A stretch of 64,000 nt of DNA. Origin: Ralstonia sp. NFACC01. Its GTDB lineage: Bacteria > Pseudomonadota > Gammaproteobacteria > Burkholderiales > Burkholderiaceae. Under the pieces are notes generated by a model. It did no database searches. It saw nothing but the letters and a program-made list of their open reading frames with translations, and was not told the DNA's origin. The translations under genes and the position numbers were made by a program. Within the stretch, counting starts at the first letter, position 1. Every line of letters starts with the position of its first letter. Below are positions 30,734 through 39,337 of the stretch, piece by piece. The stretch is taken from contig NZ_FOWV01000012.1 in assembly GCF_900115545.1 (NCBI RefSeq), forward strand, positions 16,299 to 80,298, read 5' to 3'.

Positions 30734-31150
30734 ATGGCAACCATTCATGTAGACGTCGTCAGCGCTGAGCACGAGATCTTCTCCGGCAATGCCAAGTTTG
30801 TGGCACTGCCCGGCGAAGCCGGCGAGCTGGGCATTCTGCCTGGTCACACGCCGCTGATCACGCGCATCAAGCCGGGCGCCGTGCGCATCGAGAAGGAAGA
30901 TGGCGGCGAAGAGTTCGTGTTCGTTGCCGGTGGCATTCTCGAAGTGCAGCCGAAGAAGGTAACCGTGCTGGCCGATACTGCAATCCGCGGTCACGACCTG
31001 GACGAAGCCAAGGCGAACGAAGCCAAGCGTGCGGCCGAAGAGGCGCTGCAGAACCAAAGCAGCGATCTGGATCTGGCCCGTGCGCAAGGTGAACTGGCCG
31101 TGGCCGCTGCGCAGCTTGCAGCGATCGCACGCCTGCGTCGCAAGCGCTAA
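30734..31150 (+). CDS. atpC: F1Fo ATP synthase subunit epsilon
   Basis: 138 residues. The beta-sandwich start has [20 protein letters not shown] and [13 protein letters not shown]; the C-terminal helical hairpin is the regulatory, inhibitory part. It caps the rotor and couples F1 to the c ring. Last gene of the operon. Confidence 0.96.
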   Translation: MATIHVDVVSAEHEIFSGNAKFVALPGEAGELGILPGHTPLITRIKPGAVRIEKEDGGEEFVFVAGGILEVQPKKVTVLADTAIRGHDLDEAKANEAKRAAEEALQNQSSDLDLARAQGELAVAAAQLAAIARLRRKR

Positions 31151-31193
31151 GGCAAAAGTGTGTGCTGGCCGGTGTCATAGGTCGGCGCCGACG

Positions 31194-31224
31194 AAAAAGC
31201 AGCCCCTAAGGGCTGCTTTTTTTT
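31194..31224 (+). terminator. Rho-independent terminator of the atp operon
   Basis: GCAGCCC (31199-31205), a four-base loop, GGGCTGC (31210-31216), then eight T. The A tract before the stem extends the pairing, so it could also work from the minus strand for the FecR-domain gene. Confidence 0.88.
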
Positions 31225-31249
31225 GCCTGCGCATTCGCGCGGTACCTGC

Positions 31250-33649
31250 TCAGCGATGCTCACCTTCGCGCTTCTCTTCACCGCGATTGCCTTGCGGATG
31301 CGCTTGGGCTTCATGGTGTTCCTGTCGAGGCGGCTGAGCCTGCGGTTGAGGTTGCGGCGGGCGCGCCTCAGGCGGATGTGGCTGGGCCTGCGGTTGCGAC
31401 GGGCGCATCTCAACGTGGGGTTGCGGTGCGGGACGCGGGGCTTCCATGTGCGGTTCCGGCCGGCGCTGTTCAGGTTCGGGGTGTGCGCGCATCTGCGGCG
31501 GCTCGTTGTGCGGGCGCTCCTGCATGGCGGGTGCCGGGTTGCCGTTGAAGCGATTCGGCTCCTGGCCACCGTGCTGTGGTTGCGGTTGCGGATGAGGCGC
31601 TTGCGGGCCGGGCTGCGGCAGTTGCGGACGCGGCTCGAAGGCGCGGCGCTCATCACGCGGTGTACCGGGCGCGCCTTCGCGCTGCGGTGGCCGTGTTGTC
31701 ATGCCGGCCGGGCCTTGTGGCGCCTGCCCAATCTGCGGTTGTCCGGGGCGCTCCTGCGGTGCGGCGGCACCCGGCAACGGGCGTGGACGGTTGATCGAGT
31801 CCGGGGCCATGAGGGCCCGCGGTGCCGGCCCAGGCTGGGCGCTGTGCGGCGCTTGCACACCCTGCGGGTTCGGCGAACCCATCAATCCTTGTGGCCCATT
31901 CGGACCGTGCTGTTCCTGCGGGCGGCCCGGCTCGTTAACGGCGTGCGCAGGCCCATTCTGCCCACTCGGTGCGGCGCGAGTCAGACGTAGCCCTGCTGCC
32001 TGTGCAGCCGCGGGTGGGGTCGGCACTCCCATATTGGCGTGATCCCGCACCGGCGCAACGCGGGCGCCCACGTTGCCGCCCGTCCACGCCGGGCCAGCGC
32101 CCGGGAGCGCACCGCCTTGCGATCGGAACCGTTCTGCCAATGCATCGTGCCCACCTGCCGGCAGGGCGGGTGCGCGCACCGCAATCGCCTGACGTGCAAA
32201 CGCCTGCGGCGGCGGCAATTGATGCGGCCCGCCGTTGGCTGCTGCGCCCACCAGGCTGGCACGCACCGGTGCCAGCGCCGGCGTCGACACAAACTGCGCG
32301 TGCGCCATCTGCGCGCGCAGTTGTTCCGGCCGCAGATGTGTCATGGCGGGGCCGACGGGCTGGCCGTTGACGAACGTCTTGGCGGGCACCGCCGTCAGTG
32401 CGGCCGGGTTGTTTGCGTTGACATAGGTGACCCGGTTCACGTTGCGAACGTTGGTCACGTTGGTGGTGTTGTTGATGATGGTCTTGTTGACCGTGACGTT
32501 GTTCACTACCACCGTGCGGTTGATGTTCGTCACGTACGTCGGGCTGGCCGCGTACACGGGGCGATACGCCTCGCCCGGCGCAAGCGGGAACCACGCCACA
32601 CCCGGCGAGCCGATCGAGATGTTGATCCCCCAGCTCACGCCGCCGCCGCCTCCGCTGCCTACGAAACCGACGAGTGCCGGCGCATAGACCGGACGCGGCA
32701 CCGCCGGCCCGGGCACCCAGCACCAGGTGGAGCCGACATACGCCCAGCGGCCGTAGTGGAAAGGCGCAAAACCCCACGGCGCGTCATCGACCCACGTCCA
32801 GCCCCACGGTGCCACCCAGGCCCAATGACCTGTGCGATACGGTGCCCAGCCGGCGGGCACGGCACGCGGCACCCACACGGCGCCATAGCCGTCTTCTTCA
32901 CGCCATGTGCCGTTGTCGTCAAGGGCTTCGTAGCCGGTCATTTCGCGGCCGACGTAGCGGGCAGAGACAGAAGCGTCTTCGCGGGCATCGCGAGATTCCG
33001 CCCAGCGGTCGAAGGCGTCGCGGCCGGGGTTGTCGGTGCCGCCGGCCTCGGCGAGATCGGTGCCGCCAAAGCGGATTTGCTGACCGGCACCCAGCGGGGT
33101 GGAGCGGTCATCGCCGTAGGCTGTGCCCTGGCCATGCCACACGGTGACGGTCGTGCTGGAGCCATCGGGTGCGACGTCGAGACGGTATTCGCCCGGTGCC
33201 TGCGGTGTGAAGGCTAGGTTGGGCGTGTCGATCTCGATGGTCTGGTCGGGCGGCAGGGAGCGTACGCGAACCGACAGGGCGCCTTGGGTGAGCTTCACTT
33301 GCGTGTTGCGATCGTCCAGGTCGACGAGCGTGGCGCCGGTGTTCTGGCCCAGGCGCAGCGCCGTGGACCCGACGTGCAGCTCGCTGTGGCTGCCCTGGTC
33401 CGACCACAGGCGGTCGCCCGTGGTTAGTGGGCGGTTGAGCGAGGCGCCGGCCCAATCATCGGACCCAGCGGGCGCGAAGCTCACCGTGCCGGAAAAGTCC
33501 GACAGCCGCGCCACCCGTGAGGCCGGATCGGCGGCCATCGCGGCCTGCGCACCGCAAACAAGCAATACGGCGGCAACGCCCACTGCGCGCAACACATGCG
33601 GCAGCCGTACACCTGAGGAGAGAGGGGAACGGCGGGAAACATTGGACAT
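31250..33649 (-). CDS. FecR-domain / DUF6600 exported protein with a Pro/Gln/His-rich tail
   Basis: 799 residues from ATG 33649; longer open sequence upstream is not supported. Residues 1-40 are a signal peptide (…AQAAMAA). A FecR-type beta domain covers about 50-195. A DUF6600-like Trp/Tyr/Gly-rich module spans about 240-345, with repeats such as GHWAWVAPWGWTWVDD. Residues 372-414 are Val/Asn-rich (NNVTVNKTIINNTTNVTNV). The C-terminal ~350 residues are Pro, Gln, Ala and His rich and end in charged residues. No sigma factor or TonB receptor is near it, so this is not a normal Fec signalling gene. Probably a periplasmic or surface protein of unknown role. Confidence 0.82.
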   Translation of the reverse strand: MSNVSRRSPLSSGVRLPHVLRAVGVAAVLLVCGAQAAMAADPASRVARLSDFSGTVSFAPAGSDDWAGASLNRPLTTGDRLWSDQGSHSELHVGSTALRLGQNTGATLVDLDDRNTQVKLTQGALSVRVRSLPPDQTIEIDTPNLAFTPQAPGEYRLDVAPDGSSTTVTVWHGQGTAYGDDRSTPLGAGQQIRFGGTDLAEAGGTDNPGRDAFDRWAESRDAREDASVSARYVGREMTGYEALDDNGTWREEDGYGAVWVPRAVPAGWAPYRTGHWAWVAPWGWTWVDDAPWGFAPFHYGRWAYVGSTWCWVPGPAVPRPVYAPALVGFVGSGGGGGVSWGINISIGSPGVAWFPLAPGEAYRPVYAASPTYVTNINRTVVVNNVTVNKTIINNTTNVTNVRNVNRVTYVNANNPAALTAVPAKTFVNGQPVGPAMTHLRPEQLRAQMAHAQFVSTPALAPVRASLVGAAANGGPHQLPPPQAFARQAIAVRAPALPAGGHDALAERFRSQGGALPGAGPAWTGGNVGARVAPVRDHANMGVPTPPAAAQAAGLRLTRAAPSGQNGPAHAVNEPGRPQEQHGPNGPQGLMGSPNPQGVQAPHSAQPGPAPRALMAPDSINRPRPLPGAAAPQERPGQPQIGQAPQGPAGMTTRPPQREGAPGTPRDERRAFEPRPQLPQPGPQAPHPQPQPQHGGQEPNRFNGNPAPAMQERPHNEPPQMRAHPEPEQRRPEPHMEAPRPAPQPHVEMRPSQPQAQPHPPEARPPQPQPQAQPPRQEHHEAQAHPQGNRGEEKREGEHR

Positions 33650-34239
33650 GATGAGCCCTCGTTTTTTATGGCGGCCTGTGCCGCGTGGATGTCTCCATTT
33701 AACGCGGCAGGCGCCGAGGGGTCGACTTGCCTTTGTAAGAGCGTGTTTCGTCGCGCAGGAAGCCGATAGACGCATCGGTCGTATCCAGGGCGTTGGGGAA
33801 AGGCGGGAAGCAGGCGGGCAGGCGCGCGAATTGCGCATACAAAAAAAAAGCGCGCGGGCCGGGGAGCACCGCGCGGACGGGAAATCCCTTCGAGGGGTCA
33901 ATTCGAAAGGAGGGGGTAACCTTGCACCGCAGGCCGTGTCGCCGCCACCGCTGGGCCAGATATGGCGCACAACAATTGGACACAAACGCCGGGGTGCGAA
34001 GGCATTGTGGGTGACGGGGTGGCCCCGAGGCGTAACAAAGTGTGTCGGATTGCAATCGAATGCAAGCGTGGTAAAAGCCGCTTGGTGTGAGCCCAAAATC
34101 GCTTCGAAGGCGCGTTCGGGGAACGCCTGCTGCACCCGCACAGTCCCATCGGTTTGCCGCTTAGGCAGACGGGGCTTGGAAAAAGACGAACCAGCGGGGT
34201 GTGTCCTAGTCTGGGGTGTCGGGTTCATAGGAGGGAGGC
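33650..34239. other. Long intergenic region with a minus-strand terminator-like hairpin
   Basis: 590 bases between divergent genes. No protein gene is supported; long open frames here are extensions of neighbours or antisense. It should hold promoters for both flanking genes. The notable element is the hairpin with a T tract on the minus strand at 33841-33876. Confidence 0.6.
33841..33876 (-). terminator. Terminator-like hairpin upstream of the FecR-domain gene
   Basis: On the minus strand: CGCGCGG, an 11-base loop, CCGCGCG, one C, then nine T (33849-33841). It is 190 bp before the start of the minus-strand FecR-domain gene, and no minus-strand protein gene precedes it. It could end a small RNA or act as a leader attenuator. 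Confidence 0.6.
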
Positions 34240-35382
34240 ATGCACAGGCATGCGATGCACCATGTGTTGCACAAGTCGGTGAGGGCGGGCGTTTTTGTTA
34301 CCTTGATGGGGGCACTTGGCGGGGCCGGTGGCGCACAGGCCGGCACCGAAGCCGCCTCGGCTTCACCTGCTACGCCTGCGAGTGCGCCCCCCGCCTCCGC
34401 ACCTGTTGCTTCTGCGCCAACTGTCCCACTTGCAAAAACGAAAGAGCAGTCCGAGCGTCTGGCCGGCAACTTCTGGCAGGGGGCTGTAGGAAAAGGCGCC
34501 GACAGCCCTGGCTGGAACGTCTGGTTGAACGTGTACGACCCGCCACCCAAAGAGCAGGACAAAGACAAGGATCCGGTGGCTGACACGCTGACCGGCGAAG
34601 CCTACGATGACCGCCCCCAGGGCCGCGCTTTCTGGACCATCGAAGGGCGCAACGTGCCCGAGCGCCGCTTCGTGTGGCGCGAACGTGCGGAAGCGCTCGA
34701 TGCGGCCGGCCAGTCTGTCGTGCGCGAGGGCGGCACGCTCTCCGGCGCGCTCTCGGCCGATGGTGCCGCTGCTACCGGAACCTGGAGCGACGGCGGCCGC
34801 AGCCAACCCTTCACCCTCAAGCGCATGGCGCGCTATCAGGAGGCCACGGGCGCCTCCGGCCAAGCCAAGCTGACTGAGCGCTATCCGGTGACGGGCGATG
34901 CCACCATCGACGCGCTGATCCAGTCGCTGCGCGTGCGCAAGTGCGACCAATACGACACCGAATGCGTCATCCGCATCAGCGCCGTCGGCCTGGGCGACAC
35001 CGTGAGCCTCTTGCGCATGGTGTGGGCTTACAGCGGCGGCGCGCATGGCAACTACAGCTTCACCGCCGGCAACTGGCGACGGGGCGCGCAGGGTTTTCAG
35101 CCGATTGTCCTGGCTGATGTGCTGAACCCCACATCCGCCTGCCTGCAGAGCTTCAATACGCAGATTGTCGATGCGCTCAAGCGCGAAGGCGCACCGGATG
35201 CGCCGCGCGGCGCGCTCAAGGAGCGTGATCTGCGTAACGCCGCGTTTCCGTTTACGCTGCAAGGTGACCGCATCGTCGTGCACTACGGGCCGTACGAGGT
35301 CGGCCCGTATTCGTCGGGGGCGTTCCGTGCCGCCGTGCGCTTCGATGACCTGGGCTCCGCCTGCAAGCGGCCCACAACCTGA
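34240..35382 (+). CDS. DUF3298-containing exported protein (RsiV C-terminal-like)
   Basis: 380 residues. Residues 1-35 form a signal peptide, followed by a Pro/Ala/Ser linker to about residue 68. The last ~130 residues match the DUF3298 pattern, with AYSGGAHGNYSFTAGNW, then FPFTLQGDRIVVHYGPYEVGP (first part), and a closing VRFDDLGSAC. This domain occurs in RsiV-type anti-sigma factors and in PdaC-type deacetylases; here there is no sigma factor gene and no deacetylase domain. Function unknown, probably periplasmic. RBS AGGAGGGAGG. Confidence 0.78.
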   Translation: MHRHAMHHVLHKSVRAGVFVTLMGALGGAGGAQAGTEAASASPATPASAPPASAPVASAPTVPLAKTKEQSERLAGNFWQGAVGKGADSPGWNVWLNVYDPPPKEQDKDKDPVADTLTGEAYDDRPQGRAFWTIEGRNVPERRFVWRERAEALDAAGQSVVREGGTLSGALSADGAAATGTWSDGGRSQPFTLKRMARYQEATGASGQAKLTERYPVTGDATIDALIQSLRVRKCDQYDTECVIRISAVGLGDTVSLLRMVWAYSGGAHGNYSFTAGNWRRGAQGFQPIVLADVLNPTSACLQSFNTQIVDALKREGAPDAPRGALKERDLRNAAFPFTLQGDRIVVHYGPYEVGPYSSGAFRAAVRFDDLGSACKRPTT

Positions 35383-35402
35383 TTGCCTCTGCATTGCCAA
35401 CC

Positions 35403-35864
35403 ATGTCTGCCAATCCTTCCTACGTCGACGAGCAAGCCACCATGCGCAGGCTGCTGTCCGGCAAGACCATTGCCGTGGTCGGGCTGTCGCCGCGGCCGAC
35501 GCGGCCCAGCTATGACGTGGCGCGCTATCTGCAACAGGCCGGCTATCGCATCGTCCCCGTCAACCCGCAGCACGCGGGCGAAGACGTGCTCGGCGAGCCT
35601 TGCTACGCCACGCTTACCGAAGCGGCGACGACGCTTGCCGCCGCCGGCCAGCGCATCGATCTGGTCGATATCTTCCGGCGCTCAGAACAGGTTCTGCCCG
35701 TCGTGCAGGAAGCCGTGACGCTCGGCGTGGGAGGCATCTGGGTGCAGCTCGGCATCGTGAATGACGAGGCGATGGCCGTGGCGCGCAACGCCGGCATTCC
35801 GGCCGTGCAAGACCGCTGCACGAAGATCGAACACTGGCGACTCGGTATCGGCGAGCAAAAATGA
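35403..35864 (+). CDS. CoA-binding domain protein
   Basis: 153 residues from ATG 35403. The Rossmann-like CoA-binding fold opens with KTIAVVGLSPRPTRPSYDVARY and continues with YRIVPVNP and LVDIFRRSEQVLPVV. The small single-domain family (YccU-like) is widespread; the biochemical role is not established. It starts 21 bp after the DUF3298 gene on the same strand. Confidence 0.85.
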   Translation: MSANPSYVDEQATMRRLLSGKTIAVVGLSPRPTRPSYDVARYLQQAGYRIVPVNPQHAGEDVLGEPCYATLTEAATTLAAAGQRIDLVDIFRRSEQVLPVVQEAVTLGVGGIWVQLGIVNDEAMAVARNAGIPAVQDRCTKIEHWRLGIGEQK

Positions 35865-36013
35865 ACGCCGGCCCCACGGCCTTGTGACAAACACGATGGT
35901 GCAGGGGGACAGAGGTTTCGTCGACGACCGCGCCGATCGCTTCCTGACGGATCAAGGGAGTTCAGCCAACCTGGCGCGCTACACTCTGGCGGTCATCGCA
36001 TCCTGCTTAAATC

Positions 36014-36961
36014 ATGGCCGTCGATCCGCAAATCCTGCAGTTCTACCAACGCCTTGCCGAACAGTTCGGCGCCTTGCCCCCGCCTGAAGACGCGCCCGCG
36101 CAGCGCGCGCGCTTTGAGGCGATTGCTGCGGTATCCGACCGGCCTGATCCCGAAGGCGTTGACGTTTCAGACTTCAGCCTGCCGCTCGCCGGGCGCACGC
36201 TCGACGCCATCGTCTTTCGGCCAAAAGGCGTGACCACGCCGCGCTTGCTGGTGTGGTTCCACGGTGGCGGCTGGGTGGTCGGCGCGCCGCGCACAACGCA
36301 TCGCATGCTCGCCGCATTGGTGGCGCAAGACACGGGCTGTGCCGTTGTGAGTGTCGATTACCGCCTTGCGCCCGAGCATGCGTTTCCCACGCCGGCGGAC
36401 GATGCACGCGACGCGCTCGCATACCTGGCCGAGCAGCGCTCGCACCTCGACTTTGATCCGGACTTCCTTGCGGTGGGCGGCGACAGCGCGGGCGGCCATC
36501 TTGCGGTGCAGGCCGCGCAGGGCATGCGCCCCGGTCTCGTGAATGCTCAGTTGCTGCTGTACCCCGTTACCACGCCCGCTTTCGGTAGCGAAAGCTACAA
36601 CGCGTTTGCACAAGGCCCCGGCCTCACGCGTGACGAAATGCGCTGGTACTGGGAGAAATACATCGGTGCAGACGCCCTCGCCAAGCCGCTCGCCGAGCAC
36701 GACCCACGCATCTTCCTGATGGCGCGTGCGCCGGCATATACGCCGCCCGACACCGTCGTCATCGTGGCCGCGCACGACGTGTTGCGCGACGATGGCCTGC
36801 AATACGCCGACTACCTCGTGCAGCACGGCGCGCAGGTCATCACCATCGAAGCCTCCGGCATGACGCACGCCTTTGCGCGCATCCAGTTCGAAGCAGAGCG
36901 CGCACGCGAATGGATGCGCCGCGCAGCGCATGCATTCGTCGGGATGATCAGCGAGGAATAA
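36014..36961 (+). CDS. Alpha/beta hydrolase fold-3 esterase (hormone-sensitive lipase family)
   Basis: 315 residues. The oxyanion-hole motif HGGGWVVG and the nucleophile motif GDSAGG place it in the HSL family. The Asp is in the VAAHDVLRDDG region and the His in MTHAFARI. It hydrolyses short- to medium-chain esters, probably in the cytoplasm since no signal peptide is seen. It has no clear operon partner. Confidence 0.9.
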   Translation: MAVDPQILQFYQRLAEQFGALPPPEDAPAQRARFEAIAAVSDRPDPEGVDVSDFSLPLAGRTLDAIVFRPKGVTTPRLLVWFHGGGWVVGAPRTTHRMLAALVAQDTGCAVVSVDYRLAPEHAFPTPADDARDALAYLAEQRSHLDFDPDFLAVGGDSAGGHLAVQAAQGMRPGLVNAQLLLYPVTTPAFGSESYNAFAQGPGLTRDEMRWYWEKYIGADALAKPLAEHDPRIFLMARAPAYTPPDTVVIVAAHDVLRDDGLQYADYLVQHGAQVITIEASGMTHAFARIQFEAERAREWMRRAAHAFVGMISEE

Positions 36962-36972
36962 GCAGGGCAGGG

Positions 36973-37176
36973 CTAACGCGTGGGCGTGCGGCGCGGGCGG
37001 AACGCGGCGAGCACCCGGCGTGTGACAAACAGCGAGAGATAGTCGTGCACGCTGGCATCTGCGGCCAATGTGCGCATGGTCTGCATGTACTGCTCACGGA
37101 CGAGATCAGCCGGTGCGCCGGTGTCCTGTGCGATCTGGTGGATCTGCTCGTCCTGGTCTGCGATGGCGGTACCCAT
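36973..37176 (-). CDS. DUF3562-like small protein
   Basis: 67 residues from ATG 37176. The pattern of an IHQIAQDTGAPADLVREQYMQ helix-turn followed by VHDYLSLFVTRRV resembles the small DUF3562 family common in Burkholderiales. Function is not established. It is convergent with the esterase. Confidence 0.6.
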   Translation of the reverse strand: MGTAIADQDEQIHQIAQDTGAPADLVREQYMQTMRTLAADASVHDYLSLFVTRRVLAAFRPRRTPTR

Positions 37177-37349
37177 GTTTGCTTTCCGGTCGTTGCTTCG
37201 GCGATGACGCGCGGGCTGACTTGCGCGGCGAGTGACCACTATAGGAAACGCGTCGGAACAATCCAGCCTTGTTGCAAAGCTTTCAATGGGTCACCTGCGC
37301 AGCATCAAAACGGTGCTGTTGCCAGTGCAGACACTGCACCCGGCAATGA

Positions 37350-38417
37350 TCATTTGCCCCAGTTCGCGGGCATGCTCTGCAGGCCGATGGCGGCGCCCGA
37401 CGTATCGGTCACGCGTGCCAGTTCGCGATACGCAATCGCCTGCACGCGCTCGGGCAGCGGCACGAATTTCGCACGCGCGGCCAGCTCGTCGCCGTGGAAG
37501 TAACCCCACGTCAGGAACTTCAGCGCGGCCAGCGTGCGCGGCCCCGATGCGCTGACTGCCGGCACGACAATGAAGGTGCCCATCGTGATCGGCCACGTCT
37601 CGGCACCCGGCAGGTTGACCAGCGGCGCAGTGAAATCCCCCTTGCGGTTCCAAGCGCTCTGCATCACCGCTTCGCGAAAGCCGCTCACCTGGGCGCTGAC
37701 AAAGCGGCCCGCCAAATTGCGTAGCTGCACGCCGCTCAGGTCGTTGTCGAGGATGTAGTTGTAGTCGACATAACCAATGGCGCCGGATGTAGCCTGCACC
37801 GCTTTGACCACATCGCCGCTGCCCTTTGCGGCCGTGAAGCCCGCAGGCCAATTGATGGTCGACTTGGTGCCGTAAGCGCTTTTCCAATCGGCGCTGACTG
37901 CGCTCAGATAATCGGTGAAGTGGTACGTCGTGCCAGAGCCATCGGAGCGCACGACGGGATGGATCTTCAACTTGGGCAGCGTCACGCCCGGGTTAAGCGC
38001 ACGCAGCTCCGGCGCATCCCAGCTCTCGACCTTGCCGAGGAAGATCTGCGCCAGCAGTTCGCCCGTCAGTTTGAGCTGACCGCGCGGCACACCCGGCACG
38101 TTCACAAACGGCACCGCACCTGTCACCACCGACGGCACGCAGACGAGGCCTGCCTTGGCAGCCTCCGCGCTGGAGAGCGGCACGTCAGACGCACCAAAAT
38201 CCACCGCGCCCGCGCGAATGCGCTTCAGGCCTTCTCCCGAACCTACCGCGTCATAGCTGAGCGCAACGCCCGACGATGCGGCATACCCTGCCGACCAGAC
38301 GCGATAGACCGGCGCAGCGGCGGTCGAACCTGCGCCGCGCACATCGGCGCGTGCGAGGGGCGGCAAGCCCGCAGCCGCAATGGCAAGGGCGAGGGCGAGA
38401 ACAGCGTGCTTGAACAT
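37350..38417 (-). CDS. PstS-like phosphate-binding periplasmic protein
   Basis: 355 residues from ATG 38417; residues 1-24 form a signal peptide ending ARA. The mature start VRGAGSTAAAPVYRVWSAGY and the motif AGAVDFGASDVPLS are typical of PstS; RSDGSGTTYHFTDYLS is the phosphate-site segment. No pstC, pstA, pstB or phoU is adjacent, so it is either a second receptor for a remote Pst system or has another role. Confidence 0.82.
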   Translation of the reverse strand: MFKHAVLALALAIAAAGLPPLARADVRGAGSTAAAPVYRVWSAGYAASSGVALSYDAVGSGEGLKRIRAGAVDFGASDVPLSSAEAAKAGLVCVPSVVTGAVPFVNVPGVPRGQLKLTGELLAQIFLGKVESWDAPELRALNPGVTLPKLKIHPVVRSDGSGTTYHFTDYLSAVSADWKSAYGTKSTINWPAGFTAAKGSGDVVKAVQATSGAIGYVDYNYILDNDLSGVQLRNLAGRFVSAQVSGFREAVMQSAWNRKGDFTAPLVNLPGAETWPITMGTFIVVPAVSASGPRTLAALKFLTWGYFHGDELAARAKFVPLPERVQAIAYRELARVTDTSGAAIGLQSMPANWGK

Positions 38418-38609
38418 GGGCGGAGCTGCGGGCTGCAGAAGACGCAAAGCGTGCGATTGTAGCGACGCGCCTGTGACAGCACGGCGTGCAGCCCTGATAG
38501 AGCCCATCTACAACATGGGGATCTGTTGTAAGACGTTCCGCAAACGTTGGGCGGAGTAGGGGGTGGGGTCGGCGGTTTTGTTTAGGGCCGGCCGATCCCA
38601 GGCCATCGG

Positions 38610-39239
38610 TCAGGCGACGGCGCTGGCTGCATCGGCTTTGATCAAGCCTTCCGCCGTCAACGCTTCAACCACCTGCGGCCGCGCACCTACCCGCGCCATA
38701 TACGCCTGCACGTTCGGATACGCGCTCATCGGCAGCGCCAGGAAGTTCGTCCAGTTCAGCACCGCAAAGGCATAAGCGTCGGCCACGCTGTACGTGTCGG
38801 CCAAGTACGGCTGTTTGGCGAGGCGGGCGTCGAGTTCGGCAAAGCGCTTGGCGAGCTTGTCCTTGGCACCCTGGCGGGTGGCTTCCGGCGTTTCCTTGTA
38901 CCAGAGCGGCCCGAAGCCCTTGTGCAGCTCGGTGCTGACAAACGTGAGCCATTCGATCACGGCCAGGCGGTGCGCGCTGCCCGGCTTGCCGATCAGGGCC
39001 TGCGCGGGGTCGAGGTCGGCCACGTATTGCAGCAGCGCGGCGGCTTCGGTGTGGCGCGAGCCATCGGCCAGCTCCAGCAGCGGCACGTAGCCGCGCGGCG
39101 AGATCGTGTAGAAATCCGTGCCGTCGGCGGTGAGGTGCTTGGCCAGGTCAACGGCGGTCAGGTCAAACTGCGCACCCACTTCGCGCAGGGCGATATGAAC
39201 GGCCAGCGAGCAGGCGCCGGCGGAGTAGTAGAGCTTCAT
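38610..39239 (-). CDS. Glutathione S-transferase (beta class, GstA-like)
   Basis: 209 residues from ATG 39239 (MKLYYSAGACSLAVHIALRE); an ATG nine bases earlier is also possible. The beta-class N-terminus with SAGACSLAVHI, in which Cys10 contacts glutathione, and the ADGTDFYTISPRGYVPLLEL segment are clear. It conjugates or reduces electrophiles with glutathione in the cytoplasm or periplasm. It is divergent from a LysR gene 98 bp away. Confidence 0.92.
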   Translation of the reverse strand: MKLYYSAGACSLAVHIALREVGAQFDLTAVDLAKHLTADGTDFYTISPRGYVPLLELADGSRHTEAAALLQYVADLDPAQALIGKPGSAHRLAVIEWLTFVSTELHKGFGPLWYKETPEATRQGAKDKLAKRFAELDARLAKQPYLADTYSVADAYAFAVLNWTNFLALPMSAYPNVQAYMARVGARPQVVEALTAEGLIKADAASAVA

Positions 39240-39337
39240 GGTTGTCATCTCGTGAACGGGTTGGGAGCCGCCGACGGCGGCGGTGACGACACTGTAGGAT
39301 TGCGCCGTTGCCAATGAAATAGGCGAAGAAGCAAATC

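Noticed and set aside
33123..34583. 486-residue plus-strand open frame across the FecR-domain gene start and the intergenic region
   Set aside because: It runs antisense to the FecR-domain gene and then out of frame into the DUF3298 gene; no supporting motif.
38418..38530. Possible Pho box upstream of the PstS-like gene
   Set aside because: A CTGTCACAG half is present on the minus strand, but the second half at the 11-bp repeat spacing is missing.
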